This document shows positions 35,961 to 45,700 of a DNA stretch of 64,000 nt, piece after piece (within the stretch, counting starts at the first letter, position 1; each line of letters opens with the position of its first letter). The translations under genes and the position numbers were made by a program. The DNA is taken from positions 80,950-144,949 of the forward strand of contig CBDUHN010000004.1 of assembly GCA_965367295.1 (NCBI GenBank). Direction: 5' to 3'. The notes beneath the pieces are model-generated. The model was not told where the DNA came from. It made no database searches and worked only from the letters and a program-made list of their open reading frames with translations. This DNA is from JAIVHA01 sp965367295. Its GTDB lineage: Bacteria > Pseudomonadota > Gammaproteobacteria > DSM-19610.

Positions 35961-36803
35961 ATGAACAAGGTTATCGCCTGCATCGACGGCAGCGACGTCT
36001 CCACCGCCGTGTGCGACTACGCAGCCTGGGCCAGCCTGCGGCTGGACGCACCTCTGGAGTTCCTGCATGTACTGGAAAAGGAAGAGTACCCGGAGAAAAG
36101 TAATTTGAGCGGCAACATCGGCCTCGGAAGTCGCGAAGCCCTGCTTGAAGAGTTGGCCGAACTGGACGAAAAACGCGGCAAACTGGCCCTGGAGCAAGGC
36201 AAACTGATGCTCGAGGCCGCCGAAAAGCGCGCCATCGCCGACGGGGTCGGAAATGCTGCCAGTCGCCAGCGACACGGCAGTCTGGTGGAAACCCTCGCCG
36301 AGATGGGGGAAGAAATCCGCCTGCTGGTATTGGGCAAACATGACGAACACCTCAAGGCCCATGTGGGTAGCCGGCTGGAGAATGTGGTGCGTACCATGCA
36401 CCGTCCCACCCTGATCACCACCGCCGAATTCAGCCCGCCACAGCGGGTGATGATCTCTTTTGATGGCAGTGACACGACGCGCAAGGCCGTCGAGATGGTG
36501 GCGGCCAGCCCACTGTTCAAAGGCATGCCGGTGCATGTGGTGATGGTGAACGATGACAACGAGGCCAACCGGAGCCAGTTGGCGTGGGCCCATGCAACCC
36601 TGACCGATAAGGGACACGAGGTGATGAATGCGCTCGTACAGGGCGAAGTGGAACGCAGCCTGTGCGACTACCGTGCCGAGCACAAGATCGATATGCTGGT
36701 GATGGGGGCCTACGGCCACTCGGTGATCCGCCGATTCCTGGTCGGCAGCACCACCACAAATGTAATACGCAATGCCTCGGTGCCCGTGCTGTTGCTACGC
36801 TAA
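35961..36803 (+). CDS. Tandem universal stress protein
   Basis: 280 residues made of two UspA domains. The first (about 1-145) is degenerate at its nucleotide loop. The second (about 158-280) keeps the ATP-binding pattern G-A-Y-G-H-S-x8-G-S-T-T-T-N. GGAG lies upstream of the ATG. It follows sulP by about 35 bp and is probably co-transcribed. Pairing of Usp proteins with SulP transporters suggests adenine-nucleotide-dependent control of the transporter, an inference. Confidence 0.87.
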   Translation: MNKVIACIDGSDVSTAVCDYAAWASLRLDAPLEFLHVLEKEEYPEKSNLSGNIGLGSREALLEELAELDEKRGKLALEQGKLMLEAAEKRAIADGVGNAASRQRHGSLVETLAEMGEEIRLLVLGKHDEHLKAHVGSRLENVVRTMHRPTLITTAEFSPPQRVMISFDGSDTTRKAVEMVAASPLFKGMPVHVVMVNDDNEANRSQLAWAHATLTDKGHEVMNALVQGEVERSLCDYRAEHKIDMLVMGAYGHSVIRRFLVGSTTTNVIRNASVPVLLLR

Positions 36804-36865
36804 GTTCAACACCGAAAGCGCCATGATTTCATGGGGCATCATCCGGCTGCCTGCAGAGTCACATA

Positions 36866-37207
36866 ATGCTTGATATCGAACACTTCAGAAACAAGCTGTT
36901 GACCGCACGTGGAGTCTTGCTGGATATGGCCGAGGCCCGCAATGCCTCCACCGCGACGGTCATGCTCGACCAATCCAGTGTCGGTCGTCTTTCACGCATG
37001 GATGCCCTGCAACAGCAGGCTATGGCACAGAGCAACCGTCAGCGAGCGGAACTGGAGCTGCGGTGTATCGAGGCGGCATTGGGGCGCTGCGACGATGGCA
37101 GCTACGGCTATTGCGTGGGTTGCGGGGAGCCTATCGACCCGAGACGACTGGATTTCAGCCCCGCTGCACCATTGTGCCTTGCCTGTGCTGAGGAGCGTGA
37201 CCGGTAA
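36866..37207 (+). CDS. DksA/TraR-family C4 zinc-finger protein
   Basis: 113 residues. The N-terminal helical hairpin carries no acidic DksA-tip D-x-x-D/A pair that I can assign with confidence. The C-terminal zinc finger is C-V-G-C-G-E-P-I then L-C-L-A-C-A (C-x2-C-x17-C-x2-C). Relatives bind RNA polymerase in the secondary channel. It is shorter than DksA and closer to TraR-like stress proteins. It ends the sulP-usp group. Confidence 0.82.
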   Translation: MLDIEHFRNKLLTARGVLLDMAEARNASTATVMLDQSSVGRLSRMDALQQQAMAQSNRQRAELELRCIEAALGRCDDGSYGYCVGCGEPIDPRRLDFSPAAPLCLACAEERDR

Positions 37208-37347
37208 TACTGCTGGTTCTGCTTTGAAACATCATTCCTCAAACGTGCTGATAACAATAAGTCTGCTAATGGCTTAACAACGAAACTTGACCGCGCTTTC
37301 ATCGGCTTCCGCTCCTGGCGCCGAAGCTGACATACTCCACGGGTCAT

Positions 37348-37983
37348 CTAGCGCCGACTCGCCTCCGGTTCAAAGCGGCTGACCTGCAGGTCCTCGAGGC
37401 GGAAACGGTACTCCTGCACCTCGTTCTCCAGCTGTACCGTCGGGATACCGGTCAGCGGTTCCTTTTGCCTGACCGCATCCAGGACGCCCTTGTGCTGGTA
37501 ACGGTCCAGCAGCTCCAGGTTGGCCTGGTACATGCCCTCGTTACGCCCACGACAGACCTGTATCCAGCCATCGCGTTCCTGTACCGCGTTGACCAGCAGC
37601 TGGTTATCCTGTTTCGCGGCCTGCAGGATAGCGAGCGTATCCCGCTGCTTCTCCATCAGGTCGGTCAGCCGTTCATTGTCGCGCCTGATGCGGCCCACCA
37701 GTTGCTCATTGCTGTCACGGGACTTGTCCAGGTGCTGTTCGGTCTTGTCCAGCTTCGCCTGCAGTTCGTCGAACTGTTTCTGCAGGACCTGCAGGTCGCC
37801 CTCCAGCTTGGCATTGGTCGCCTGCAGGTCAGTCTTCTCCTGGGACAGCTGGCGCAACATGTACTGGGCCTTGCGCAGGGCATTATCGCCGTCGTCACGA
37901 CGCGCCGTTTCCGCCGCGGCCGTGCAGGACAACACCAGCAACAGCAACATGCTGATACATCGGGATTGCAGGGAGTGGTTCAT
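37348..37983 (-). CDS. Periplasmic coiled-coil protein at the end of the TPS/TonB operon
   Basis: 211 residues, no family recognised. A signal peptide (about 1-24, ending T-A-A-A) is followed by a long coiled coil (about 35-130) rich in Q, L, E and K heptads. A C-terminal segment follows with one cysteine (Q-V-C-R-G-R) and a hydrophilic tail. It begins 24 bases after the porin stop and is the last gene of the minus-strand run. It probably acts as a periplasmic spacer or scaffold for the TonB-type complex; that is inferred from location only. Confidence 0.65.
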   Translation of the reverse strand: MNHSLQSRCISMLLLLVLSCTAAAETARRDDGDNALRKAQYMLRQLSQEKTDLQATNAKLEGDLQVLQKQFDELQAKLDKTEQHLDKSRDSNEQLVGRIRRDNERLTDLMEKQRDTLAILQAAKQDNQLLVNAVQERDGWIQVCRGRNEGMYQANLELLDRYQHKGVLDAVRQKEPLTGIPTVQLENEVQEYRFRLEDLQVSRFEPEASRR

Positions 37984-38007
37984 GGTCCGGTTCCTCGTTC
38001 ACTGCCA

Positions 38008-39642
38008 CTAGAAGCGGGCATTCAGGTCCAGCTGCAGCACATCGATACCCAACGGCGGCCCGTCGATCTCATCGGCGGACAGCCAGCGCAGGCTCATCCA
38101 GGTATCTTCCGCGAGACCGTAGCGGCCGCCGATAATCCAGCCCTCGGCATCGGTACCGCCGAGATGGAAATCGGAATCCGTGAAGGCATCCAGCACGGCA
38201 TCACGCTCGATGTGCTTCCAGCCGGCGAAGACCTGCCAGTCGCGACGCTTGCGCATCTCCGGCCAGCCCACCTGCAGTTCCAGGCCATAGGCCTCGTTGC
38301 GCTCCTCGATGTCCACCCCGGTGCGCTGCAGGATCTCGGCGCGGTCGAACCCGATGTTCTTGGCGAATTCCGCTGCCAGCACCACGTGGGTTGGTGCGAA
38401 CCGGGCCAGGCGATACTCCGCGGTCAGCGCGACGATATTGAAATCGGAGGCCAGGCCCACCCGGCGCGGATCGGCCGCGGTCTCGCCGATATCGTTACTG
38501 ATGCGCACCAGGCTGTTGCCCTTCTGCATATAGTCCGGCGCGGTCCAGTCATTGTTGGTAAGCCCCAGCTCGTTAGGCTGTGCCTCGACGTTGTAGTAGT
38601 CGTAGTAGGCCACGCCCAGGGTCAGCTTCGACTGGTTGTCAAAGCCCAGCTCGGTGCCCAGTTGGGCACCGAACAGCCATTTGTCGTCGTAGCGGTTTTC
38701 TTCCTGCAGCGGGAAGGCACCCAGAGTGAGGAACAGGCTGCGATCCTGCTCATCCTGTTCGAACAGGTCATCGCCGCCGGACAAATTGTGATGAAAGGTG
38801 GCGGCGAGGCCCTCGAAGCCGAGATCGGTATCCCATACCAGGTCGCTGGAAAACCAGGGATTCGGGATCCGGCCACCGGTCAGAGTCATGGCATTGTAGC
38901 CATCGAGGTTGGTGTAATCGTATTTCAGGAAGGCGCGATCCAGTACCAGCTGGTAACGATTCTGGTAGTTGCCGAGGGTCTGGTTGGTGGACACCGGGTC
39001 ATTTTCATTACCAGTGGTGATGCGCATCGAGGCCTTCAGGTCATTGGAAATCTTCGCATCCACACCGAGACGCAGACGGGCACGCAGACGCTGACGATCA
39101 TCGGTGGTATTCAGGAACGCATCCTCACTGGCATTGCTGATACCGCCTTTTTCGTTGATTCTCTGCCAGTCGAAATAACTCAGGTCCTGGTTGTCGGCGC
39201 CGAACAGGTCGCTCTGCGCCCGCAGGCGAATATCACCCTTGAGTTTGAAGCGCTCGGTCCAGGCCGGCATCACATCGGGGATCCCCCAGCGCTCCTGCTT
39301 GGCCTGGGCCAGCACATCCTGCACCACATCCTCGCGCAGCTCGGCGCGCACCTGTTCTCGGATCTCCTCGCGCACGAAGTCGGGCACATAGGGTACCCGC
39401 ACCACGCCGGGGCTGGGCTCCGCCTCCTGGCGTTCCACCTGCTGCAGTTCCGCCGCGGCACTCTGTTCCGCCGATTCCACCAGTGCATCGGCCCGTTCCG
39501 GGCTGAGTATGCCCTCCTTCACCAGTGCATCGATGAGATTCAGGGTGGTGTTCTTCAGCTTGAGCAATTCCTCCTTTTCACCCGCATGGGCCGGGGAACT
39601 TAACAGCACTGCGATAAGGGCAGGCAAAATGCGCTTGAACAT
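38008..39642 (-). CDS. Outer-membrane putative porin of the TPS/TonB operon
   Basis: 544 residues. A signal peptide ends at A-H-A/G. A short helical N-terminal region (about 22-110, charged and possibly coiled coil) precedes a beta-barrel with alternating hydrophobic strands, R-L-R-A-R-L-R-L-G-V and many aromatic girdle residues. It ends in L-N-A-R-F, with the C-terminal phenylalanine typical of BAM substrates. It resembles the 'putative porin' family seen beside TonB/ExbBD genes. No plug domain or TonB box is evident, so whether TonB acts on it is open. Confidence 0.8.
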   Translation of the reverse strand: MFKRILPALIAVLLSSPAHAGEKEELLKLKNTTLNLIDALVKEGILSPERADALVESAEQSAAAELQQVERQEAEPSPGVVRVPYVPDFVREEIREQVRAELREDVVQDVLAQAKQERWGIPDVMPAWTERFKLKGDIRLRAQSDLFGADNQDLSYFDWQRINEKGGISNASEDAFLNTTDDRQRLRARLRLGVDAKISNDLKASMRITTGNENDPVSTNQTLGNYQNRYQLVLDRAFLKYDYTNLDGYNAMTLTGGRIPNPWFSSDLVWDTDLGFEGLAATFHHNLSGGDDLFEQDEQDRSLFLTLGAFPLQEENRYDDKWLFGAQLGTELGFDNQSKLTLGVAYYDYYNVEAQPNELGLTNNDWTAPDYMQKGNSLVRISNDIGETAADPRRVGLASDFNIVALTAEYRLARFAPTHVVLAAEFAKNIGFDRAEILQRTGVDIEERNEAYGLELQVGWPEMRKRRDWQVFAGWKHIERDAVLDAFTDSDFHLGGTDAEGWIIGGRYGLAEDTWMSLRWLSADEIDGPPLGIDVLQLDLNARF

Positions 39643-39704
39643 GGTGATGGACTCTTTAACGGTATGGTGTGTTCAGGTTTCATCGCTGACGCGATGGCGA
39701 AAGT

Positions 39705-40358
39705 CTAAAGACGCATGGTGATGCGCAGCTTCACCGGCTGCGGCATATCCGCTGGCGGTGCCTGCAGGCTCATATCCGCGGCACTGAGTTTTTCCAGCAA
39801 CAGGTCATCCAGTTTCCGGTCACCGCTGCCGCGGGCCAGCTCTACCCGCAGCACCCGCCCCCGGTCATCGACCCAGATACTGGTATCCACCGAGTAGGCC
39901 TGGCGCCGCAGTTCATCTGCATTCAGCAGGATCTCCTCGATGCGGTTTTTCAGTGTCGCGGCGTACATCACATTGGGATCACCGGCACCGGACAGCAGCC
40001 CGCGTCCGCCCTTGCGACCGATCAGCCCGAAACCGTCACCGCCGGCGCCACCATCGGCATCCAGCCCCAGCTGGTCACCCGCCGGTGGCTCGTCGGCCAT
40101 CTCCGGCAGCTCCTCCGGAGTTTCCGGGTCCGGGAGTTCCACCTTCTCCTGCTTCATCTCCGGTTCCGGTGGCTTTTCCACCTTGGGTGGCGGCGGTGGT
40201 GGCGGTGGCGGCTTCAACAGGGTGATCTGCTGCACCGTTTTCTTGGTCTGCTGGGGCTCCGCATCCATGAAATTGCGGATCAGCATCACCACCGCGACCC
40301 CGAAGCCGATCACGATCGCCGTGCCCAGCAGCCTGGGCAGATGTTTCTTCCAGCTCAC
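39705..40358 (-). CDS. TonB-like energy transducer
   Basis: 217 residues. It has a short cytoplasmic N-terminus, one membrane helix (about 10-28), then a proline-rich periplasmic linker with nine consecutive prolines (about 50-58) followed by P/E/K repeats. A glycine-rich stretch and a C-terminal TonB-type domain (V-D-D-R-G-R-V-L-R-V-E) complete it. It converts ExbBD motor energy into pulling on outer-membrane partners. The partner here may be TpsB or the porin. It lies 17 bases after exbD. Confidence 0.85.
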   Translation of the reverse strand: MSWKKHLPRLLGTAIVIGFGVAVVMLIRNFMDAEPQQTKKTVQQITLLKPPPPPPPPPKVEKPPEPEMKQEKVELPDPETPEELPEMADEPPAGDQLGLDADGGAGGDGFGLIGRKGGRGLLSGAGDPNVMYAATLKNRIEEILLNADELRRQAYSVDTSIWVDDRGRVLRVELARGSGDRKLDDLLLEKLSAADMSLQAPPADMPQPVKLRITMRL

Positions 40359-40375
40359 AATGCGAATCCGCCGGG

Positions 40376-40780
40376 CTACTTCACAAGCTTCTGGGTGACC
40401 AGGCCGATCTGGGTGATATCCAGCCGGCCCAGCAGGTCCAGCACATCCACCACCAGCTGGTATTGCACCTGAGAATCCCCCTTCACCACCACCGGCAACT
40501 CGGGATTCACGGCCTTGTACTGCCGCAGGGTCGCTTCCAGCTGCTCCAGCGTGACGGGATAGGTGTCGAGGTAGATGGTGCCATCACCCATCACGGTGAT
40601 GGCCTTGGTCTGCGGCTTGGCAATACTGGGTGTATCGCTGGCCTTGGGCAGATTCACCGCAATCCCCTGCACCGCGGCCGTGGTCATGATGATGAAAATC
40701 ACCAGCAGCACATAGGCCAGGTCGAGCATGGGCGTGATATTGATTTCGTCGTATGGCTCGTTGTCGGCCTGCGCTTTCAT
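40376..40780 (-). CDS. ExbD-type biopolymer transport protein
   Basis: 134 residues from the ATG at 40780, where GGAG is well spaced; the longer frame to 40966 overlaps exbB and is not coding. E-I-N-I-T-P-M-L-D-L-A-Y-V-L-L-V-I-F-I carries the membrane aspartate that conducts protons in ExbD/TolR proteins. A periplasmic domain with V-V-V-K-G-D follows. It is the stator/rotor partner of the ExbB fusion directly upstream. Confidence 0.92.
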   Translation of the reverse strand: MKAQADNEPYDEINITPMLDLAYVLLVIFIIMTTAAVQGIAVNLPKASDTPSIAKPQTKAITVMGDGTIYLDTYPVTLEQLEATLRQYKAVNPELPVVVKGDSQVQYQLVVDVLDLLGRLDITQIGLVTQKLVK

Positions 40781-40796
40781 TTCGATGTCTCCGCGA

Positions 40797-42632
40797 TCAA
40801 CTGTGCTGCTCGGCGATCTTCGCCACGAACTCATCCACGAACACGTGCATGTCCGCGGAGATTTCCTTGATACGGGAACCGAGGTAGTTGTAGCCGAACA
40901 GGGCCGGAATAGCGACGGCGAGGCCGGCCACGGTGGCCACCAGGGCTGCCGCGATACCCGGTGCAATGGAGTTCACGTTCACATCACCACTGGCGGCAAT
41001 GGCCGCGAAGGTGATCATGACGCCCACCACGGTACCCAGCAGGCCCAGGAACGGACCACCGGAAATGGCGATGGTGAGCAGCACCATCTGGCTGTTGAGC
41101 TTCTGGTTCTCGCGGGTCAGCACAGCATCCATGGTGGCGCGGATGGCATCGATGGCCTGCGGTGTGAGGGTCAGGCCGGCCGCCTGTGCACCGATCGTCT
41201 TCGGCATACGGTTGTGCATTTCCGTGACCCCGGCATGATAGATGCGGTACAGACTGGAGCTTTCGAAATGCTGGTGACGGCCGGACAGCGCCATCATCAG
41301 CGGGGATTCACGCAGCTCGCGCTCGGTACCGGAATCCTCCGTATCCAGGTTATCCACGTCCCGGGCCCCCAGCGCGGCGAACTGTTCCAGGAAGGACTGG
41401 TTGTCCCTGCCGGTACGATTGATCACCAGCCCCTTGGAGGCCATCACCACCCAGCTGATCGCCGCCATGATGGACAGGAAGACAATCACCACCCAGCCAT
41501 CGAGGGTCACGTTTTTGAGGGTGGTGGTGAAATAGGAGGCATCGCCATCACCGCTATCACGGGAACCGTCCTCCCCGTAGACCAGCAGGCCGGGCGCGGG
41601 ACCCTCGTTGCGCACCACCAGCTGCCACCAGCTGTCCGGGCGCAGCGTCTTGTCGATACGCACCTCGTCGAGTTCCCCGACAAAACCGTTGCCCAGCACG
41701 GCGTCATTGCCGAGGGCGATGAAGTCGCGTAACACCGGTACCGGGCTGCTGACATAGGCCACCATGGCGCCATCAAGCCAGATCTCGGCACGGTTCACGC
41801 TCAATGCCAGACCGATGTGATGCCAACTGCCGGGGGTCAGCCCGGCATTGCGCGGCGTCTCTTCCATGGCGGAAGAAGAGCCATCCTCAACCCGCGCATA
41901 CAGCGACTGACCATCGATGCGCAGCGACACCCGGCCGCCTTCACCGCCACGACTCAATAACAGGGCATCCTGCTGCGGCTGATCGATCTTGATCCAGGTG
42001 GAAAAGGTCCAGCCCCTGGTCGCGTCCACCGCCAGCACCGGGTTGGCGGGAATCACCAGCTGGGATTCACCATTGAAGACCACCCCGGAGGCCATCAACG
42101 AGCCACTGTTGAGTTGCGCGGTGAACAGGCTGGCATCGTTCCCGTAGGCCGTGGCATCGCGCGGCGTGGCGGCATCAGTATCGAAGTGATACACCAGCGC
42201 CTGGTCGGTACCGAAACTGCCACCCCGGTCCTGGCCGTCCACGGCATTGGGATTGCCGTAGTACATCCAGATCTTCTGGGTGTTGCTGTTGGCCTTGAGC
42301 TGGGGAATCCTTACCCAGATCAGCGCCATTTCGTTGATGGGGTCGAGCTTCTCGATGTGGAACTTCAGCGGCGTGACATCATCGTCGGCAATGAAACGCA
42401 GGTCCTGGCCCTTGTCCTTGAGATCAAGGAAGTAGCCGAAGTTGCCGGTATGCAGTCGCACCAGCACCGGGGCGTCGGTCACGTCCTGCGCGATATTGGC
42501 GCCGGTGGCCGAGGTATCGAGGGTGATCTCCTTGCGGAACGACCAGTCTTCCTGCCACCAGGCATTGGCCAGCCCCGGCAGCAGCATTCCCGTGAGTGCG
42601 ATAAGTACGATGCGCAGCATGTTTGTCATCAT
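40797..42632 (-). CDS. ExbB/TolQ proton-channel protein fused to DUF2341 and LamG-like periplasmic domains
   Basis: 611 residues. A signal peptide (about 1-24) is followed by a DUF2341-type domain (about 50-140; W-W-x-E-D-W-S-F-R-K and W-V-R-I-P-Q-L). A concanavalin/LamG-like jelly roll follows (about 165-340; W-T-F-S-T-W-I-K and G-S-W-H-H-I-G-L-A). Only then come the ExbB parts: one helix at about 378-400, a cytoplasmic loop, and helices at about 514-547 and 552-585 with the MotA/TolQ/ExbB G-P-F-L-G-L-L-G-T-V-V-G segment. ExbB proteins are N-out, so the added domains face the periplasm. Jelly-roll domains often bind carbohydrate; binding here is unproven. Confidence 0.9.
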   Translation of the reverse strand: MMTNMLRIVLIALTGMLLPGLANAWWQEDWSFRKEITLDTSATGANIAQDVTDAPVLVRLHTGNFGYFLDLKDKGQDLRFIADDDVTPLKFHIEKLDPINEMALIWVRIPQLKANSNTQKIWMYYGNPNAVDGQDRGGSFGTDQALVYHFDTDAATPRDATAYGNDASLFTAQLNSGSLMASGVVFNGESQLVIPANPVLAVDATRGWTFSTWIKIDQPQQDALLLSRGGEGGRVSLRIDGQSLYARVEDGSSSAMEETPRNAGLTPGSWHHIGLALSVNRAEIWLDGAMVAYVSSPVPVLRDFIALGNDAVLGNGFVGELDEVRIDKTLRPDSWWQLVVRNEGPAPGLLVYGEDGSRDSGDGDASYFTTTLKNVTLDGWVVIVFLSIMAAISWVVMASKGLVINRTGRDNQSFLEQFAALGARDVDNLDTEDSGTERELRESPLMMALSGRHQHFESSSLYRIYHAGVTEMHNRMPKTIGAQAAGLTLTPQAIDAIRATMDAVLTRENQKLNSQMVLLTIAISGGPFLGLLGTVVGVMITFAAIAASGDVNVNSIAPGIAAALVATVAGLAVAIPALFGYNYLGSRIKEISADMHVFVDEFVAKIAEQHS

Positions 42633-42732
42633 TTTGAGTTGCCCTTGTGTTCACGTATTGTCCATTGCATTTGTTGCACTGATATGACGTCAGCAGGATC
42701 TGCAGACACTTGTCGCCTGATCATTTCCGTCC

Positions 42733-45700
42733 TCATCCCTGGTCCTGGTCATCGTTGCGGTTTTCGTTGCGGTCACTGCCACCGGACGCATCCCCGAAAC
42801 CCAGCAATTCCACGCTCAGGAATCCCATCGGGGTATTGGACAGGGCACTGTCCTGGGCACTATTGGCCCCGATACTGCCGGCGGAATCCTCGGCTATCTT
42901 GCTGGTGGAGGAGGACAGGTTGGATACCCCGCTGAGACCGGCGGCCAGGCTGGAGGTATCCCCTACCGGCACCCCGGTGGACACACCACCGATATCGATG
43001 TTGTCGGCCCCGATCACTTCCTGGGCGGCAATGACGATATTGTTGGCTCCGATACCCGCTTCACCGGCATCCACCACACCACCCGGTGCAAACAGGTACA
43101 CATCACCGGCCTCCACCGCGGCGTCACTGGAGGCGGTACGGATACCGCTGCCGCGCACCACTGCCGGGAACTCGATCTGCAGGTTGCCCTGCTCATCGAA
43201 ACTCACGATGGGAGGTGGTGCCGCCAGTGCCGACTTGGCGCCGCGGCCGGCATCGATGTTGCCCTCGCGGGAGAAAATCAGGATGTCATCCCCGCCCAGG
43301 GCGAAAACCCGCGACTGGTTGACCAGGAAGTCCCCCAGCGCATAGGCGGAGATCGCCCCTTCACGCTGCGCCACGATGCCGATCTTGTCCGGTGACTTGT
43401 CGATACCCTCGGAACTGGCCAGACCCGCGTTGACGATGCCACCCGGTGCGAACAGGTCCAGGTCACCGCCGTCGATGGTGTGGATCTTGGAGAAGAACAG
43501 TTTGATATCCCCCGGGTGCTGGCGCGCAGTGGGGAACAAGGCATCGATGGCCTCATAGGCATCGGCGTAGGCGGCCGGCCCTTCCCCGGCCGCGGCTACA
43601 CCCGCTGCCTGGATCTCGGTCAGGAAGCGCTTGAGCAGGAAGCGCTGCCGATCCTGTTCCGACAGGGCGGCAAAGGCCGCGGCCTCATCCGCCGTGACAT
43701 CGCTGGCGGACAGGTAGCGGGTCGCGAAAGCGGCATAGTCCGGCTCATCCGCCAGCCCCGCCATCACCAGCAGGTTCGCGCCCCGGTCCGCCAGCGCCGG
43801 GTTGAAGGTATCGCCAATGGATTCAATACCGGTGGACGAACCCAGGTCCAGGTTGCGGCCGGCACGGACCTGTAGATTTCCGGGCCCGGAAACCTGGATC
43901 AGTTTTTCCAGGGTTTTCACATTCCCGTTTTCATCGCGCGGTGAAGTGAAACGGATATCCCGTCCGGCCACAATGCTTGAATCATCCTCCTCTTCCAGGT
44001 TCTGGATCCGCAGGCTGACATCGCGCAGGTCGTGGCCGGCCCGCACCTGCGTCCGCTTCGGCAGGGTAATCAGCAGGTCATCGCCACCGCCGATGTCCCC
44101 TTCCAGCGCAATGATGTGGTTGTCCTCGGCATCCCCCGCGTGGAGCGGGGTGACCGCATGGCCGGCATTGGCCGGCGCAAAGTGATCCAGCCGGATCTTC
44201 GCATCGAGGAAGTTTAGTGACGGGTTCAACACCGTCGGCAGCAGCGTGGGATCGGCATCGGACATGGTGAAGTTCACCAGGTTGCCGGTATCGCCGGCAC
44301 TGATGCCATCCCTGGCCAGCAGGTTCAGGCTGCCGGTGGCCGATGGGTACAGCACCATGGAGCCCTGCAGTTCGATGCGACCATCCAGGGCCGCGATGTC
44401 CAGGCCACCGGGGTAGAGGTTCAGTGCCGCCGCCGAGGTATTGTTGAAGTTGATGTTGACGGCGGTCTGCAGGTCACCGGTGTTGTTGCGCAGTACCACA
44501 TCCCCCGCGTAGGACGTCAACGCAACGGCACTATCGGCACTGTAACTGAACAGGTAGGAGGTCAGGTCCGGTGCAATACTGGGCTGCACCACCAGCGGGT
44601 CGATCACCGCGGACAGGGAGATGTCGCCGTTGGCCTGCAGGTCGAAGCGTGCATCGCCCAGTGCCAGGACCGGACTCAGGCCGGCATGGTTACCGGCCAG
44701 CAGGGAGCCGCCCGCCTGCAGCCTCGCCGCTCCCTTGCCCAGGTAGAACAGGCCGCCGTAGATGTCGCCCTGCGCCTGGACATGCAGCGAACCACCGCCG
44801 GAGATCTCCACCTCGTTGGTGAGGAAATCAAAGTCGAATTCATCGTTGAGGGATTTCGGGGTACCGACCTGCTTGCCACTCGTGGGCACCACCACGGAAA
44901 GGTCGTGGATGTCACCCGCCGACTCGATGACCACATCGCCCCCTCCCAGGGCACCGATGTTCTGACGGAAGGCCGGGTCCTTTGACACCGTACCGTATTC
45001 GGATTTGCTGACGGCGATACCCCATGCCGTGGGGGTTTCCCCGGCATGGCTGGCATTGCGGCTCCAGTTACCGGTGCTCACCAGCCAGTCACGCATGAAC
45101 TGGTCGGTAACGGCCCCGTACAGGTCCCCGTCGGTGCGGATGCGAATATCACCGCCCTCCACCGGGTACTCGGCATAGAAGTTGAACGCCGTGTAGCCGT
45201 CCTTGAAGCTGCCCCAGCGACCGGTGTCCGTGGGACGGCCGGCGGTATAGAGCACCGCGGTATCGCTGGCAAGGAGGAAATCACCACCGCTGGCGATGTC
45301 GATATCACCGGTACCGGTGCGCACCTTCACACCGGAGGCAATGGTCATGTCGCCCTGGCCGGCCCGGGTGGCCATCACGTCGGCACTGGCGAGATCGGCA
45401 CCGGACACCAGCCGGTAGGACCAGGAATGGCCCGGTTGCAGCATATCCTGCACCGGCACGTTGAGACCGATGATATCCATCAGGTCGATTTCGCCATACC
45501 CATAGGCATCGCTGAGCGAGGCATCCAGGTTCAAGTGGCCACCGGCGCGGATGGTCAGGGTACCGGGGGTATCGTCGTTCGCTCCGTAGCGCCACAGGTA
45601 ATCCCCATTACTGTCGCGGCTGGCCAGGTCCCACTGGCTGGAGAGCGTGATGTCACCGGCATTGCGTACCTCGATCCCGGCCTGCAGTTGCACATCGCTG

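Noticed and set aside
40781..40966. Longer exbD frame overlapping exbB
   Set aside because: The extra residues are an antisense-like composition shadow of exbB. ATG 40780 has its own ribosome site and matches the usual ExbD start.
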